The translations under genes and the position numbers were made by a program. 64,000 nucleotides of DNA from Pseudochelatococcus sp047501465 (lineage in GTDB: Bacteria; Pseudomonadota; Alphaproteobacteria; Rhizobiales; Beijerinckiaceae), in the NCBI RefSeq assembly GCF_047501465.1, contig NZ_JAZDRL010000002.1, forward strand, positions 1,054,001 through 1,118,000. Reading direction: 5' to 3'. Shown in pieces: positions 33,806 to 43,600 of this stretch (position 1 is the first letter of the stretch; each line of letters opens with the position of its first letter). The notes under the pieces are model-generated. The model was not told the DNA's origin. It did no database searches and saw only the letters and a list, made by a program, of their open reading frames with translations.

Positions 33806-36553
33806 ATGGATGACCTGCTGCGTGAATTTCTCACAGAAGCAAACGAAAGCCTTGACCTGGTAGATGTCGAACTGGTCAAGTTTGAGCGTGAACCGAATAA
33901 CGCCGATATACTTGGTAACATTTTCCGACTTGTGCATACAATTAAGGGCACCTGCGGTTTTCTTGGTTTGCCGCGGCTGGGCTCGCTAGCGCATGCAGCG
34001 GAGACGCTCATGGGGCGTTTTCGTGATGGTGCGCAGGTTCAACCAGAAGCAGTTGATCTCGTGATGCGCTCCATCGATCGCATCAAGCAGATAGTCAGTG
34101 ATCTCGAAAACAATGATGGCAATGAACCAGAAGGCGATGATGCTGATCTGATTGATGCGCTGGAGATCATGGCAGAGCAGGCCCAAATGGGTGCCCAGTC
34201 AGAGCCCAAGCCAGAGCCCAAGCCAGAGCCTCGTGTGATTGAAGAGGTTGCTGCTGTAGGGACGGTTGATCTTGATGAACTGGAGCGCCTGTTCCGGGAG
34301 ACGCCCGTTGATCTTGCATCTGCAGCCAAGTCAGCAAAAGAGATAGCTCCTGATCTTGATACCGATAGCGTGGATAGGAATGTTGCGGGCGTCCCTGCAC
34401 GTCATGCAGCGCAGATAAAAGAACCCTCATTATCATCCCGCGAAACAGCCGCTCCTGCAGGCGATGATGGTCATGCTGGCGCACGCGCAGGTGGGCCGGG
34501 ACAATCTATCCGCGTTAATGTCGAGACGCTTGAGCAACTGATGACCATGGTGTCAGAGTTGGTGCTTACCCGCAATCAGCTGCTTGATTTGATGCGTCGA
34601 CAAGAGGAGTCTGAATTCAAGGTACCATTGCAGCGTTTGTCACAAGTTACGGCAGAGCTGCAAGAAGCCGTCATGAAGACGCGCATGCAGCCAATCGGTA
34701 ATGCGTGGCAAAAGCTGCCACGTATTGTCCGTGATCTGTCGAGGGATCTGGGCAAACCTATTGATCTGCAAATGCTTGGTGCCGATACGGAGTTGGACCG
34801 GCAAGTTCTTGAGATGATCAAGGACCCACTGACTCATATGATCCGGAACTCGGCAGATCATGGGCTGGAAAGTCCTGCTGAACGTGTGAAGGCTGGCAAG
34901 CGCGAAGTTGGAACTATCCGCCTTGCCGCTTACCACGAGGGTGGGCACATCATCATTGAAGTAGGTGATGACGGCAAGGGTCTTGATACAGCCCGGATTC
35001 GACAAAAAGCTGTCAAAAACGGGTTAGTATCTGAGATTGAAGCGGAAAAGTTGCCGGAATCTCAGATACATGCTTACATTTTCCACCCCGGTTTTTCGAC
35101 AGCAGAGGTCGTCACCAATGTCTCAGGACGTGGGGTGGGCATGGATGTCGTGCGCACGAATATCGAGCTGATTGGTGGATCGGTAAATGTCGTGTCGCGT
35201 CGTGGACAGGGATCAACATTCCTGATCAAAATTCCACTAACGTTGGCCATTGTGTCTGCCCTGATCGTGGTATCGGGTGAAGAGCGTTTTGCTATTCCGC
35301 AGCTTGCGGTTGTTGAGCTGGTGCGTGTCCAGAAGGGCAGTGAGCATCGCATAGAGCGCTTCAAGGATGCGCCTGTACTGCGGTTGCGCGACAAGCTTTT
35401 ACCAATCATCTATCTTGATCAATTGCTTGGTATTAAATCTGCCCGCCCGCATGGCGTGCCAGGCGAGGCAGAAGACAGCTTTGTCGTGGTGATGCAGGTT
35501 GGTAATCGCGCCTTTGGTATTGGCGTCGATAACGTGCTGCATACTGAAGAAATTGTGGTGAAGCCGGTATCATCCATTCTGCGACACGTTTCAATGTTCT
35601 CAGGCACAACCATCCTGGGGGATGGAAGTGTCATCATGATCATTGATCCCAATAGTATGGCGCAGGCTATGGCTGCGAGCGTTGTACCAAGTGTCGCTGC
35701 GCAAGATGAAGTTCAAGCAGCTATTGCTTCCACGACTTCTCATGAAAGGATGTCGTTGATCTTGTTCCTTGCGGGCAGCAACGAACCCAAAGCTGTGCCG
35801 CTGTCGCTTGTGACGCGTCTTGAGGTATTTGAATCTACCCGTATTGAGCATCTGACTGGGCAAGATATGGTGCAGTATCGCGGTTCGTTAATGCCGCTAG
35901 TCTATCTGGATGAGAGTTCTCGCAATGATGATCAGCGAGAGCGCTCGATGTTGGTATTTACGGATCATGGACGGGCGATCGGTCTTGTCGTAGATGAAAT
36001 TATCGATATCGTTGATGAAAGCTTCACCATTGAGTTCAATTCCGAAATGCCAGGCATTGTCGGCACGGCAGTGGTGAAGGGGAGAGCGACGGAAATTCTG
36101 GATATCGGCCACTTCTTGCCACCAACATTCCGTGCGATTGCAGGGCCGCAAGGTAATAAGGTTGATGTACGGCCCCATATCCTGTTTGTCGATGACAGCA
36201 CATTTTTCCGCAACATGCTCGCGCCGGTTCTACGGGCGGCGGGATATGACGTGACTGTATGCGGTGGCGTTACAGAAGCCTTCACCCATATCGATGGCGG
36301 GGAAATATTTGATGTTGTGGTGAGCGATATCGATATGCCTGAGGTTGATGGCTTCACCTTTGTGAAAAAGCTGCGTGCCAATCCACAAACGATCGATCTT
36401 CCCGTCGTTGCTTTATCAGGACTGAATACACCTGAAGCTATCGAACGAGGGCGCCAGGTAGGCTTCACCGATTATATCGCCAAATTCGATAAGGTGGGCT
36501 TGCTTGCATCGTTGGAAGAATTCACCATCGGTCGTCATGGAGTTGATCTATGA
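33806..36553 (+). CDS. cheA: Hybrid chemotaxis histidine kinase CheA with C-terminal receiver
   Basis: A 915-residue cytoplasmic kinase. Order: Hpt domain (residues 1-110, phospho-accepting His44 in LVHTIKGTCGFLG); a low-complexity linker with EPKPEPKPEP repeats (about 130-142); dimerisation helices (about 230-300, VETLEQLMTMVSELVLTRNQLLDLM); HATPase domain with N box HMIRNSADHGLESP, G1 VGDDGKGLD and G2 SGRGVGMDVV; a CheW-like domain (about 480-620); a second CheW-like domain (about 645-780, MSLILFLAGSNEPKAVPLSLVTRLE); and a receiver domain (about 790-910) with VDDS, phospho-site SDIDMPEVDG and the lysine in DYIAKFD. The added CheW and receiver domains are unlike E. coli CheA but occur in other hybrid kinases. 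cheW follows with a 4-base overlap. No separate cheY is in the window. Confidence 0.95.
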   Translation: MDDLLREFLTEANESLDLVDVELVKFEREPNNADILGNIFRLVHTIKGTCGFLGLPRLGSLAHAAETLMGRFRDGAQVQPEAVDLVMRSIDRIKQIVSDLENNDGNEPEGDDADLIDALEIMAEQAQMGAQSEPKPEPKPEPRVIEEVAAVGTVDLDELERLFRETPVDLASAAKSAKEIAPDLDTDSVDRNVAGVPARHAAQIKEPSLSSRETAAPAGDDGHAGARAGGPGQSIRVNVETLEQLMTMVSELVLTRNQLLDLMRRQEESEFKVPLQRLSQVTAELQEAVMKTRMQPIGNAWQKLPRIVRDLSRDLGKPIDLQMLGADTELDRQVLEMIKDPLTHMIRNSADHGLESPAERVKAGKREVGTIRLAAYHEGGHIIIEVGDDGKGLDTARIRQKAVKNGLVSEIEAEKLPESQIHAYIFHPGFSTAEVVTNVSGRGVGMDVVRTNIELIGGSVNVVSRRGQGSTFLIKIPLTLAIVSALIVVSGEERFAIPQLAVVELVRVQKGSEHRIERFKDAPVLRLRDKLLPIIYLDQLLGIKSARPHGVPGEAEDSFVVVMQVGNRAFGIGVDNVLHTEEIVVKPVSSILRHVSMFSGTTILGDGSVIMIIDPNSMAQAMAASVVPSVAAQDEVQAAIASTTSHERMSLILFLAGSNEPKAVPLSLVTRLEVFESTRIEHLTGQDMVQYRGSLMPLVYLDESSRNDDQRERSMLVFTDHGRAIGLVVDEIIDIVDESFTIEFNSEMPGIVGTAVVKGRATEILDIGHFLPPTFRAIAGPQGNKVDVRPHILFVDDSTFFRNMLAPVLRAAGYDVTVCGGVTEAFTHIDGGEIFDVVVSDIDMPEVDGFTFVKKLRANPQTIDLPVVALSGLNTPEAIERGRQVGFTDYIAKFDKVGLLASLEEFTIGRHGVDL

Positions 36554-37026
36554 GCATCCAGCTTGCCCCCGTTAAGGAAGACAGTCACAGTCAGTTTGTG
36601 ACAGTGCGTATCGCCGGGCAGTTGTTCGGCTTGCCCATATGGGCGGTGCATGATGTTTTCGTGCCTCAACGCATTACGCCCGTGCCGCTTGCGCCAAATG
36701 AAGTGGATGGGGTGCTTAATCTGCGAGGGCGCATCGTAACCGCAATCAACATGCGCCGACGTCTTGGTTTCCCATTGCGCGGTGATGGTGAATCCATTGT
36801 GGCGGTAGGCATTGATTATCAAGGCGAGGTCTATGGCCTTCTTGTCGATGAGGTCGGGGAAGTATTGACATTGGAAAAAGCGCAACTCACAGAAAAGCCT
36901 CCTAATCTCGATCAGCGCTGGAGCGCTATGACGGATGGTGTTTTTCGGCTGGAAGCAGAACTTTTAGCGGTGCTGGATGTTGAAAGCGTTCTTGCCAGCA
37001 TTCGGGAAGATCATGTTGCATCATAA
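36550..37026 (+). CDS. cheW: Chemotaxis adaptor CheW
   Basis: CheW couples CheA to chemoreceptors. 158 residues, single CheW domain: QFVTVRIAGQLFGLPIWAVHDVFVPQRITPVPLAPNEVDGVLNLRGRIVTAINMRRRLGFP (the conserved NLRG motif is present), then GLLVDEVGEVLTLEKAQL. It overlaps the cheA stop by 4 bases. A 159-base gap follows before cheB, which is unusual because the other joints of this operon overlap. Confidence 0.96.
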   Translation: MSIQLAPVKEDSHSQFVTVRIAGQLFGLPIWAVHDVFVPQRITPVPLAPNEVDGVLNLRGRIVTAINMRRRLGFPLRGDGESIVAVGIDYQGEVYGLLVDEVGEVLTLEKAQLTEKPPNLDQRWSAMTDGVFRLEAELLAVLDVESVLASIREDHVAS

Positions 37027-37185
37027 TTTTATGATCTTTTCATCTCCGATGATGATGGAGGCTTGTTGTAATATCGTAAGCTGTACAGGGATGCTGCGGC
37101 GGTCTTTAAATTTGGCAGTCTTTGTATGCTAACACCTAATGTATGCGAAGGCGCGGGCAGCTTGTCCGGGTATCAGGGGATATAA

Positions 37186-38399
37186 ATGTCGGGGAAACCG
37201 GACGATGTTCGCGTTATGGTTGTTGATGATTCAGCAGTTATTCGTGGCCTTACAGCGCGCTGGATTGAAGAAACGCCTGGCGTACAGATCGTTGCCGTTC
37301 ATCCTAACGGAAAAAAGCCGTTGATGATATAGCGATATCACGCCCAGACGTTGTCATTCTCGATATTGAAATGCCTGAGATGGATGGCCTGACAGCCTTG
37401 CCGATCTTGCTGGAGCGTTGTCCCGGTGTTGTTGTGCTCATATCATCAACCTTGTCGCGTCGGGGAGCTGAAACCAGCATGCGCGCCTTGTCGCTGGGGG
37501 CTGCTGAATGCATCGCCAAGCCAGATGGCAGTGGACGCATTGCCAGTGCCGCAGAGTATCGGCGTGAATTGCTGGAGTTAGTCATTCAATTGGGAGGGCG
37601 GGCGAGGCGTAGATCTGCTGCATCAACGACGCTTGCACCCCTATTGAGCCAGGCACAATCAACAGTTTCATCTATTGCTGCGATGCGTGATACGCGCATT
37701 GACACCGGGCGTCCATCTGAGGCTCGTCAGCCTATACCTGCAGTTGCACGTCCAGCCATTGTGCGTAAGGCGCCCCAGGATGCTCCAAAAGCGTTACGTC
37801 CATTCTCGACAGTACCACCCCGCGTTCTGGTGTTGGGAAGCTCGACCGGTGGACCGCAGGCGCTGGTAGAAGTTCTTACTTCAGCCAAAGAGGCATTGTT
37901 AAAAGTGCCTGTTCTTATCGTTCAGCATATGCCACCCACCTTTACAGCGCTTTTGGCTGAACAATTGGGGCGCGCAACATCATTGCCATCTGCTGAAGCG
38001 CAGGATGGCGAGGTGATTGTCGCGGGGCGTATCTATGTTGCACCGGGGGGCATGCACTTACAGGTCTCGCGGGATGATAGCAATGTGATTGCGCGTTTGC
38101 GTGATACGCCGCCAGAGCACTTCTGCAAGCCAGCGGTGGACCCTCTGTTTCGATCTGCTGCGCAAGTATATGGGGCGTCCTGCCTTGGAGTTGTGCTCAC
38201 GGGCATGGGGAGCGATGGCGGTTTAGGGGCTGTTGCGGTTTCCGATGCTGGCGGCAGCGTTGTTATTCAGGATGAAGAATCCAGTGTTGTCTGGGGTATG
38301 CCTGGTGCAGTTGCAGCTGCTGGAGGGTGCGCTGCCATTCTACCGTTGACACAAATTGGCAGTAAACTCAAAGACCTGCTACGTGGGAATATCCGATGA
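37186..38399 (+). CDS. cheB: Chemotaxis protein-glutamate methylesterase CheB, joined by a -1 shift
   Basis: CheB removes methyl groups from receptors. The ATG at 37186, after AGGGGAT, opens the receiver domain (DDVRVMVVDDSAVIRGLTARW). In that frame translation stops at 37330-37332 after 48 residues. The remainder continues in the -1 frame: AVDDIAISRPDVVILDIEMPEMDG (with the phospho-aspartate) through the methylesterase domain, LGSSTGGPQAL (Ser), IVQHMPPTFTA (His), LTGMGSDGGLGA (Asp), to 38399. Joined at the A AAA AAG of 37311-37317 the protein is about 403 residues with every domain residue in place, so the only lesion is this one-base offset. The stop overlaps the cheR start by 4 bases. Whether the shift is programmed, a mutation or a sequence error is unresolved. 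Confidence 0.85.
37311..37317 (+). other. A AAA AAG slippery heptamer in cheB
   Basis: The zero frame reads GGA AAA AAG CCG TTG ATG ATA TAG. A slip of one base back on AAA-AAG gives GCC GTT GAT GAT ATA GCG and continues to the full CheB. This is the heptamer used by E. coli dnaX, in the same phase. A 6-bp hairpin TGATAT-AGCG-ATATCA (37325-37340) begins 7 bases downstream, and CCGTT-CATCCT-AACGG (37295-37310) sits directly upstream. No Shine-Dalgarno-like stimulator is seen 10-14 bases before the heptamer. The downstream stem is AU-rich and weak. Confidence 0.5.
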
Positions 38400-39244
38400 G
38401 AGAAGATGATTATCTCTTCATATCCCGTCTGGTGAAGGAAAAATCCGGACTCGCTCTTGCCGGGGACAAGCAATACCTTGTCGAAAGCAGGCTATTGCCT
38501 CTGGCACGTGAGGCGGGGATTGATGATTTGGGGGCTTTTGTAACCCAGTTACGCCGTCCAGATGCCGCTTCATTACGTAATTCTGTCGTTGAGGCGATGA
38601 CGACAAATGAATCCTTTTTCTTTCGTGATAAAGTACCTTTCGAGCATTTCACGAATGTGATGATGCCATATTTCATTAATGCGCGCGCCTCCAAGCGGCA
38701 TCTGCGTATTTGGTGTGCTGCATCTTCCACGGGGCAGGAGCCTTATTCGCTGGCGATGTGCCTACAGGAGATGGGCTCGAAAATTGCGGGATGGCGTATT
38801 GAGATTTTAGGTACCGACATTTCCTCCCAGGCGCTGGAGCGCGCCAAGGCTGCGCGTTATACTCAGTTTGAGGTTCAGCGAGGATTGCCGTTGCATATGC
38901 TTGCAAAGTACTTCATCCAGAAGTCTGAAGGTGCAGGTGAGGTGTGGGAAGTTGTGCCGTCCATACGTTCAATGGTGACGTATCAAAAATTTAATTTGCT
39001 GGATCGGTTTAGCGCTCTTGGCGTTTTCGATATCGTTTTCTGTCGCAACGTTCTGATATACTTTGATCCGCCAACCAAGGCTGATGTGCTGGATCGGATT
39101 TCCCGTGTATTGTCCCCTGATGGCTTTATGATGCTGGGGGCGGCCGAGACCGTTGTTGGCTTGACGGAGGCATTTCAGCCTATGGCCGGTAGGCGCGGGC
39201 TTTATTGCCCGACCATTAATAAAGTTCCGATCGCGGCGTCATAG
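38396..39244 (+). CDS. cheR: Chemotaxis protein methyltransferase CheR
   Basis: CheR methylates receptor glutamates with S-adenosylmethionine. 282 residues. N-terminal helical domain (DYLFISRLVKEKSGLALAGDKQYLVESRL), then MTTNESFFFRDKVPFEHF, the SAM site RIWCAASSTGQEPYSLAMCLQE, EILGTDISSQALERAKAARYTQFEVQRGLP, and FDIVFCRNVLIYFD. Full length. Last gene of cheA-cheW-cheB-cheR; it is intact although cheB is split, which argues that the pathway is still under selection. Confidence 0.97.
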   Translation: MREDDYLFISRLVKEKSGLALAGDKQYLVESRLLPLAREAGIDDLGAFVTQLRRPDAASLRNSVVEAMTTNESFFFRDKVPFEHFTNVMMPYFINARASKRHLRIWCAASSTGQEPYSLAMCLQEMGSKIAGWRIEILGTDISSQALERAKAARYTQFEVQRGLPLHMLAKYFIQKSEGAGEVWEVVPSIRSMVTYQKFNLLDRFSALGVFDIVFCRNVLIYFDPPTKADVLDRISRVLSPDGFMMLGAAETVVGLTEAFQPMAGRRGLYCPTINKVPIAAS

Positions 39245-39347
39245 GCGTAAAGCTGTGCTTTAAGTATTATAAGCGCTAAATCTCGGTTTCATCGCACAAT
39301 ATAGCACGAGGGATTAAGCCTGTTTTTATACGGGCATTTACAGTATT

Positions 39348-39369
39348 GCGGCATATATGTATATGCTGC
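39348..39369. promoter_or_regulatory. Near-perfect 22-bp palindrome before the RND operon, candidate operator
   Basis: Half-sites GCGGCATATA and TATATGCTGC surround TG; 9 of 10 positions are symmetric. It lies 71 bases before the start of the adaptor gene, where TetR-type repressors of RND pumps usually bind. No repressor gene is found within this window next to the pump. Confidence 0.5.
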
Positions 39370-39439
39370 CAGGCTTATGCTTTTCTCCAACGCAGGGGCG
39401 TTCGGAGGCTCAATCGGTATTCTGGGGGGAATTTCGGTT

Positions 39440-40624
39440 ATGATCGCTAATGTCGCGCATCGCATTGCGGTGGTTGGAACTGCAGTGTTGGCTGTATTTA
39501 GCTTTGCGGCAGGGCATGAAAGTGCATGGGCGCAAGCTCCGGCAGGGCCTCCGGCTGTGGGCGTTGTGGAAGCAACCATGCGCACCATGAATGAAAGCAC
39601 CGAAATTTCAGGGCGCGTGCAGGCGCGTGATCAGGTTAATTTTGTAGCCCGCGTGACAGGCTTTCTTGAGCAACAGGCGTTCATAGAGGGCGCTGAAGTG
39701 AAGGCTGGTGATCTTCTTTATCAGATCGAGCAGGGGCCATATGAAGCTGTGCGTGACGCGCAGGCTGCGTTACTTGCACAAGCAAAGGCACAGCTGGTAA
39801 ATGCAAACCTGACGTTGAACCGCGCACAAGAGCTGCTTGCGCGTAATGCGGGGCCGCAGAGCACGGTTGATAACGCTCTTGCTGCACAACAAAGCGCCCA
39901 GGCGCAGGTGAGCCTGGCTGAAGCACAATTGCGTTCAGCGCAGATCAATCTCGATTATACCAAGATCACCTCTCCAATAGATGGCCGTATTGGTCGCACA
40001 TCGGTGACGCCGGGCAACGTTGTTACGCCAAATTCTGGCGTTCTGGCGACAGTGGTTAGTCAGGATCCGATGTATGTTCTTTTTCCAATTTCTTCCCGGC
40101 AGATTCTGGAAATTGGTGAAGAGCAAAGAGCACGTGGCAATGAAGGCCTCAATGTCCGTTTAAAATTAGCCAATGGCGAAATGTACAATCAGGTTGGCAA
40201 ACTTGATTTTATCGACATTTCTGTTGCGCAGAATACAGACACGATCATGCTCCGTGGCGTCATTGCCAATCCGCCAGTTCCGACAGCAAGCTCCAAAGTT
40301 GGCACTGTCAGAACGCTGACAAACGATGCCTTTGTTACCGTAGTGCTGGAATCGGTAGAGCCGACATCATATCTGGCAGTGCCACGTGCGGCTATTTTGT
40401 CTGATCAGCTTGGGGATTATGTTTTCATCGTTGATGCCGAAAACAAAGCGCAGCAGAAACGTGTGAAGCTTGGTCAATCCACACCAGTTATTGCGGCAGT
40501 GGTTGAGGGGCTGAGTGTTGGCGATAAGGTGATTGTCGAAGGCATTCAAAATGTCCGTCCCGGCGCGCTAGTTTCGCCCGGCCCTGCAAGCCGTTCTGCG
40601 GCTACCGCAGCTGAGCAGGGGTAA
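39440..40624 (+). CDS. RND efflux periplasmic adaptor (AcrA/BepF type)
   Basis: The membrane fusion protein that bridges an RND pump to an outer-membrane channel. I place the start at 39440 (MIANVAHRIAVVGTAVLAVF), which follows GGGGGA and opens a signal peptide ending ESAWAQ; the frame is open 21 codons earlier, over the region just after the palindrome. 394 residues. Lipoyl half motifs (FLEQQAFIEGAEVKAGDLLYQIEQGPYEA), a long coiled coil (AQAALLAQAKAQLVNANLTLNRAQELLARNAGPQSTVDNALAAQQSAQAQVSLAEAQL), LDYTKITSPIDGRIGRTSVTPGNVVTP and beta-barrel segments follow. There is no lipobox cysteine. The pump begins 4 bases after the stop. Confidence 0.94.
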   Translation: MIANVAHRIAVVGTAVLAVFSFAAGHESAWAQAPAGPPAVGVVEATMRTMNESTEISGRVQARDQVNFVARVTGFLEQQAFIEGAEVKAGDLLYQIEQGPYEAVRDAQAALLAQAKAQLVNANLTLNRAQELLARNAGPQSTVDNALAAQQSAQAQVSLAEAQLRSAQINLDYTKITSPIDGRIGRTSVTPGNVVTPNSGVLATVVSQDPMYVLFPISSRQILEIGEEQRARGNEGLNVRLKLANGEMYNQVGKLDFIDISVAQNTDTIMLRGVIANPPVPTASSKVGTVRTLTNDAFVTVVLESVEPTSYLAVPRAAILSDQLGDYVFIVDAENKAQQKRVKLGQSTPVIAAVVEGLSVGDKVIVEGIQNVRPGALVSPGPASRSAATAAEQG

Positions 40625-40628
40625 GACA

Positions 40629-43600
40629 GTGATTTCATCCGTCTTTATTCGCCGGCCGCGTCTTGCGATCGTTATCGCTATCGTTATTTCGATTGCCGGT
40701 ATTCTGGCGCTTATGCGCATTCCTGTAGCCCAGCTGCCCGATATCGTGCCACCGCAGGTGCAGGTTAGCGCATTTTATCCTGGAGCTTCGGCGGGTGTTG
40801 TTGAATCCGCAGTCGCGCAGCCGCTCGAGTCGAACGTCATCGGCGTCGATCAGATGCTCTATATGAAGAGCACGAGCGGTGCGGATGGATCATATAACCT
40901 TACAGTGAGTTTTGCGCTCGGGTCTGATCCCGATATGAACACGGTGAACGTGAACAACCGTGTGCAGACAGCGCTCGCCAGCCTTCCTCAGGAAGTGCAG
41001 GTGCAGGGGCTGACGGTTGAAAAGAAGTCATCGTCGATCCTGCAATTTGTCATGTTGTCGAGCACCAATCCGCAACACGACATGCTGTTTCTGACCAACT
41101 ATGCCACGATCAATATCATGGATAGTCTGGCGCGCACGCCAGGCGTTGGGTCAGCGTCCTTGTTTGGCCGCATGAACTACTCGATGCGGATCTGGTTCGA
41201 TATTGATAGGCTAACGAGCCTCAGCATGATGCCATCAGACATCATGCGCGCTATTGCCGGGCAGAATGTGCAGGCGCCTGTGGGGCGTATTGGTTCACAG
41301 CCAATGCCGGCAGATCAGCAGTTTCAGTTCAATGTCACCACGCAAGGTCGCTTGACGACTCCGGAAGAGTTCGGCGCTATTGTTCTGCGTGCTAATCCTG
41401 ATGGATCGATATTGCGTGTGCGCGATGTCGCGCGCGTGGAGCTTGGAGCGCAGAATGAGGACACGACCAGCCGTCTTGATGGCAAGCAGGCCGTGGCGAT
41501 CGGTATCTATCAGGCGCCCGGCGCAAATGCGATTGATGCCGCACGTGCTATTGCATCAACGTTGAATGAACTGAGCACGCGCTTTCCCGAGGGGATGCGT
41601 ACAGATATCGTTTTCGATACCACCACCTTCGTGACGGATACGATTGATGAGGTCATCAAGACGCTCATCGAGGCCTTTGTGCTGGTCGCGATTGTTGTGT
41701 TTCTCTTCCTTGGCAGTTTCCGGGCGACACTTGTTCCGATTATCGCAGTGCCAGTCAGTTTGGTGGGCACATTTGCGGTGTTGCTGGCATTGGGCTATTC
41801 GGCCAATACGGTCTCGTTGTTGGCGTTGGTGCTGGCGATTGGTATCGTGGTCGATGATGCCATTGTCGTGGTGGAAAACGTTGAACGTGTGATGGAGGAG
41901 AAGCCGGATCTTACTCCCGCGCAGGCCACCGAAAAGGCGATGAGCGAGGTTACGGCTCCAATTATCGCGATCACGCTCGTGCTGTTGTCTGTGTTCGTGC
42001 CGATTGGCTTCATGCCAGGCATCTCGGGTGAGCTGTTCCGTCAGTTTGCTGTAACGATCAGCGTGGCGATGTTTATCTCGGCGATTAACGCGCTTTCGCT
42101 ATCGCCTGCATTATGCTCGGTGTTGCTGCGTCATAGCGGTCCGCGTAAGGGCGTAATGGGATGGATCAGCACACGTATTGACACGGTGCGTGATGGCTAT
42201 GCCGGAATTGTGCGCCGCATTTTGCGTTACTCCATGCTGTCTCTGGTATTGGTGGGGGTATTGGGGCTTGGCATATTCTCGCTCTCCAGAATTACGCCCA
42301 CTGGCTTCTTGCCGGAAGAGGATCAGGGCGCGTTCTTCATTAACGTGCAGCTGCCCGACGGTGCTTCCGTAAGTCGCACCATGGATGCGGTGAAGCTGGT
42401 TGAGCAGATCGTGCGGCCAATGCCGCAGGTGGAGCATGTAACGTCGATTATTGGATATTCATTCCTCGACAGTTACTCGGCCAGCAACATGGCGTTCATG
42501 GTTATCTCGCTGAAGCCGTTTGCGGATCGAGAGGGGGCTGCGAATTCTGCGCAAGCGCTTATCCGCAAGATTTTCGGTGCTGCGATGCAGATCCGTACTG
42601 CGAGCATTCTGCCGTTTAATCTGCCGCCGGTAGTGGGTCTTTCTACCAGTGGTGGTTTTGAGTATCAGCTTGAAAATCTTGAGGGTGCTGATCCTGCATC
42701 TATGGCAAGCGTTGTACAGGCGCTGGTTGCGGCTGCAAATCAGGATCCGCGCCTGGCTCGTGTATTCTCGACTTATAGTGCATCCGCGCCGTCAATATTC
42801 CTTGATATCGATCGGGAGAAAGCGCAGGCACTTGGCGTCGATATTGCGGATATTTTCTCAACGTTGCAGGCGACGCTTGGTGGCTCGTTCATCAATAACT
42901 TCAATCTCTACGGGCGTACGTGGCAGGTGAATATCCAAGGCAATGCCGGAGATCGTCGTGATGTTGCGGACCTCTGGAATATCTATGTTCGTAACGACAA
43001 AGGCACGATGGTGCCGCTTCGATCCATCGCAACAGCGCGTACGGTTGTGGGGCCGCAGGTTATCGGGCGTTATAACAATTACCGCTCAGTAACGATCAAC
43101 GGCAATCCAGCTCCCGGTATCTCATCTGGTGAAGCGATGGCAGCGATGGCGGAGGTATCAGCCAAGACGTTGCCTTCCGGCTATGCCTTTGAGTGGACGG
43201 GTACCGCCTATCAGGAGCAGGGAACCAGCGGGCAAACACCAATTATCATGGCGCTGGCACTGTTGTTTGCGTATCTGTTCCTCGTCGCGCTGTATGAAAG
43301 CTGGATGGTGCCTGTGCCAGTGTTGCTATCAGTAACAGTGGGTATTACCGGAGCATTTATTGGACTGTTAGCGTTCGGCCTACCGCTTGATCTGTATGCA
43401 CAGATTGGTCTTGTGGTGCTGATTGCTCTTGCGGCAAAGAACGGCATTCTGATTGTAGAGTTCGCCAAGGATCAGCGTGAGGCTGGCATGAGTATCGTGG
43501 ACGCGGCCGAGCATGGTGCGCGGTTGCGTTTCCGCGCTGTGATCATGACGTCAATTGCGTTCATTCTTGGTCTTGTGCCGTTAGTGCGGGCACAAGGGGC

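Noticed and set aside
34195..34232. Short tandem repeats (codons for EPKPEPKPEP) in cheA
   Set aside because: A flexible linker of low complexity, common in CheA; not a mobile or regulatory repeat.
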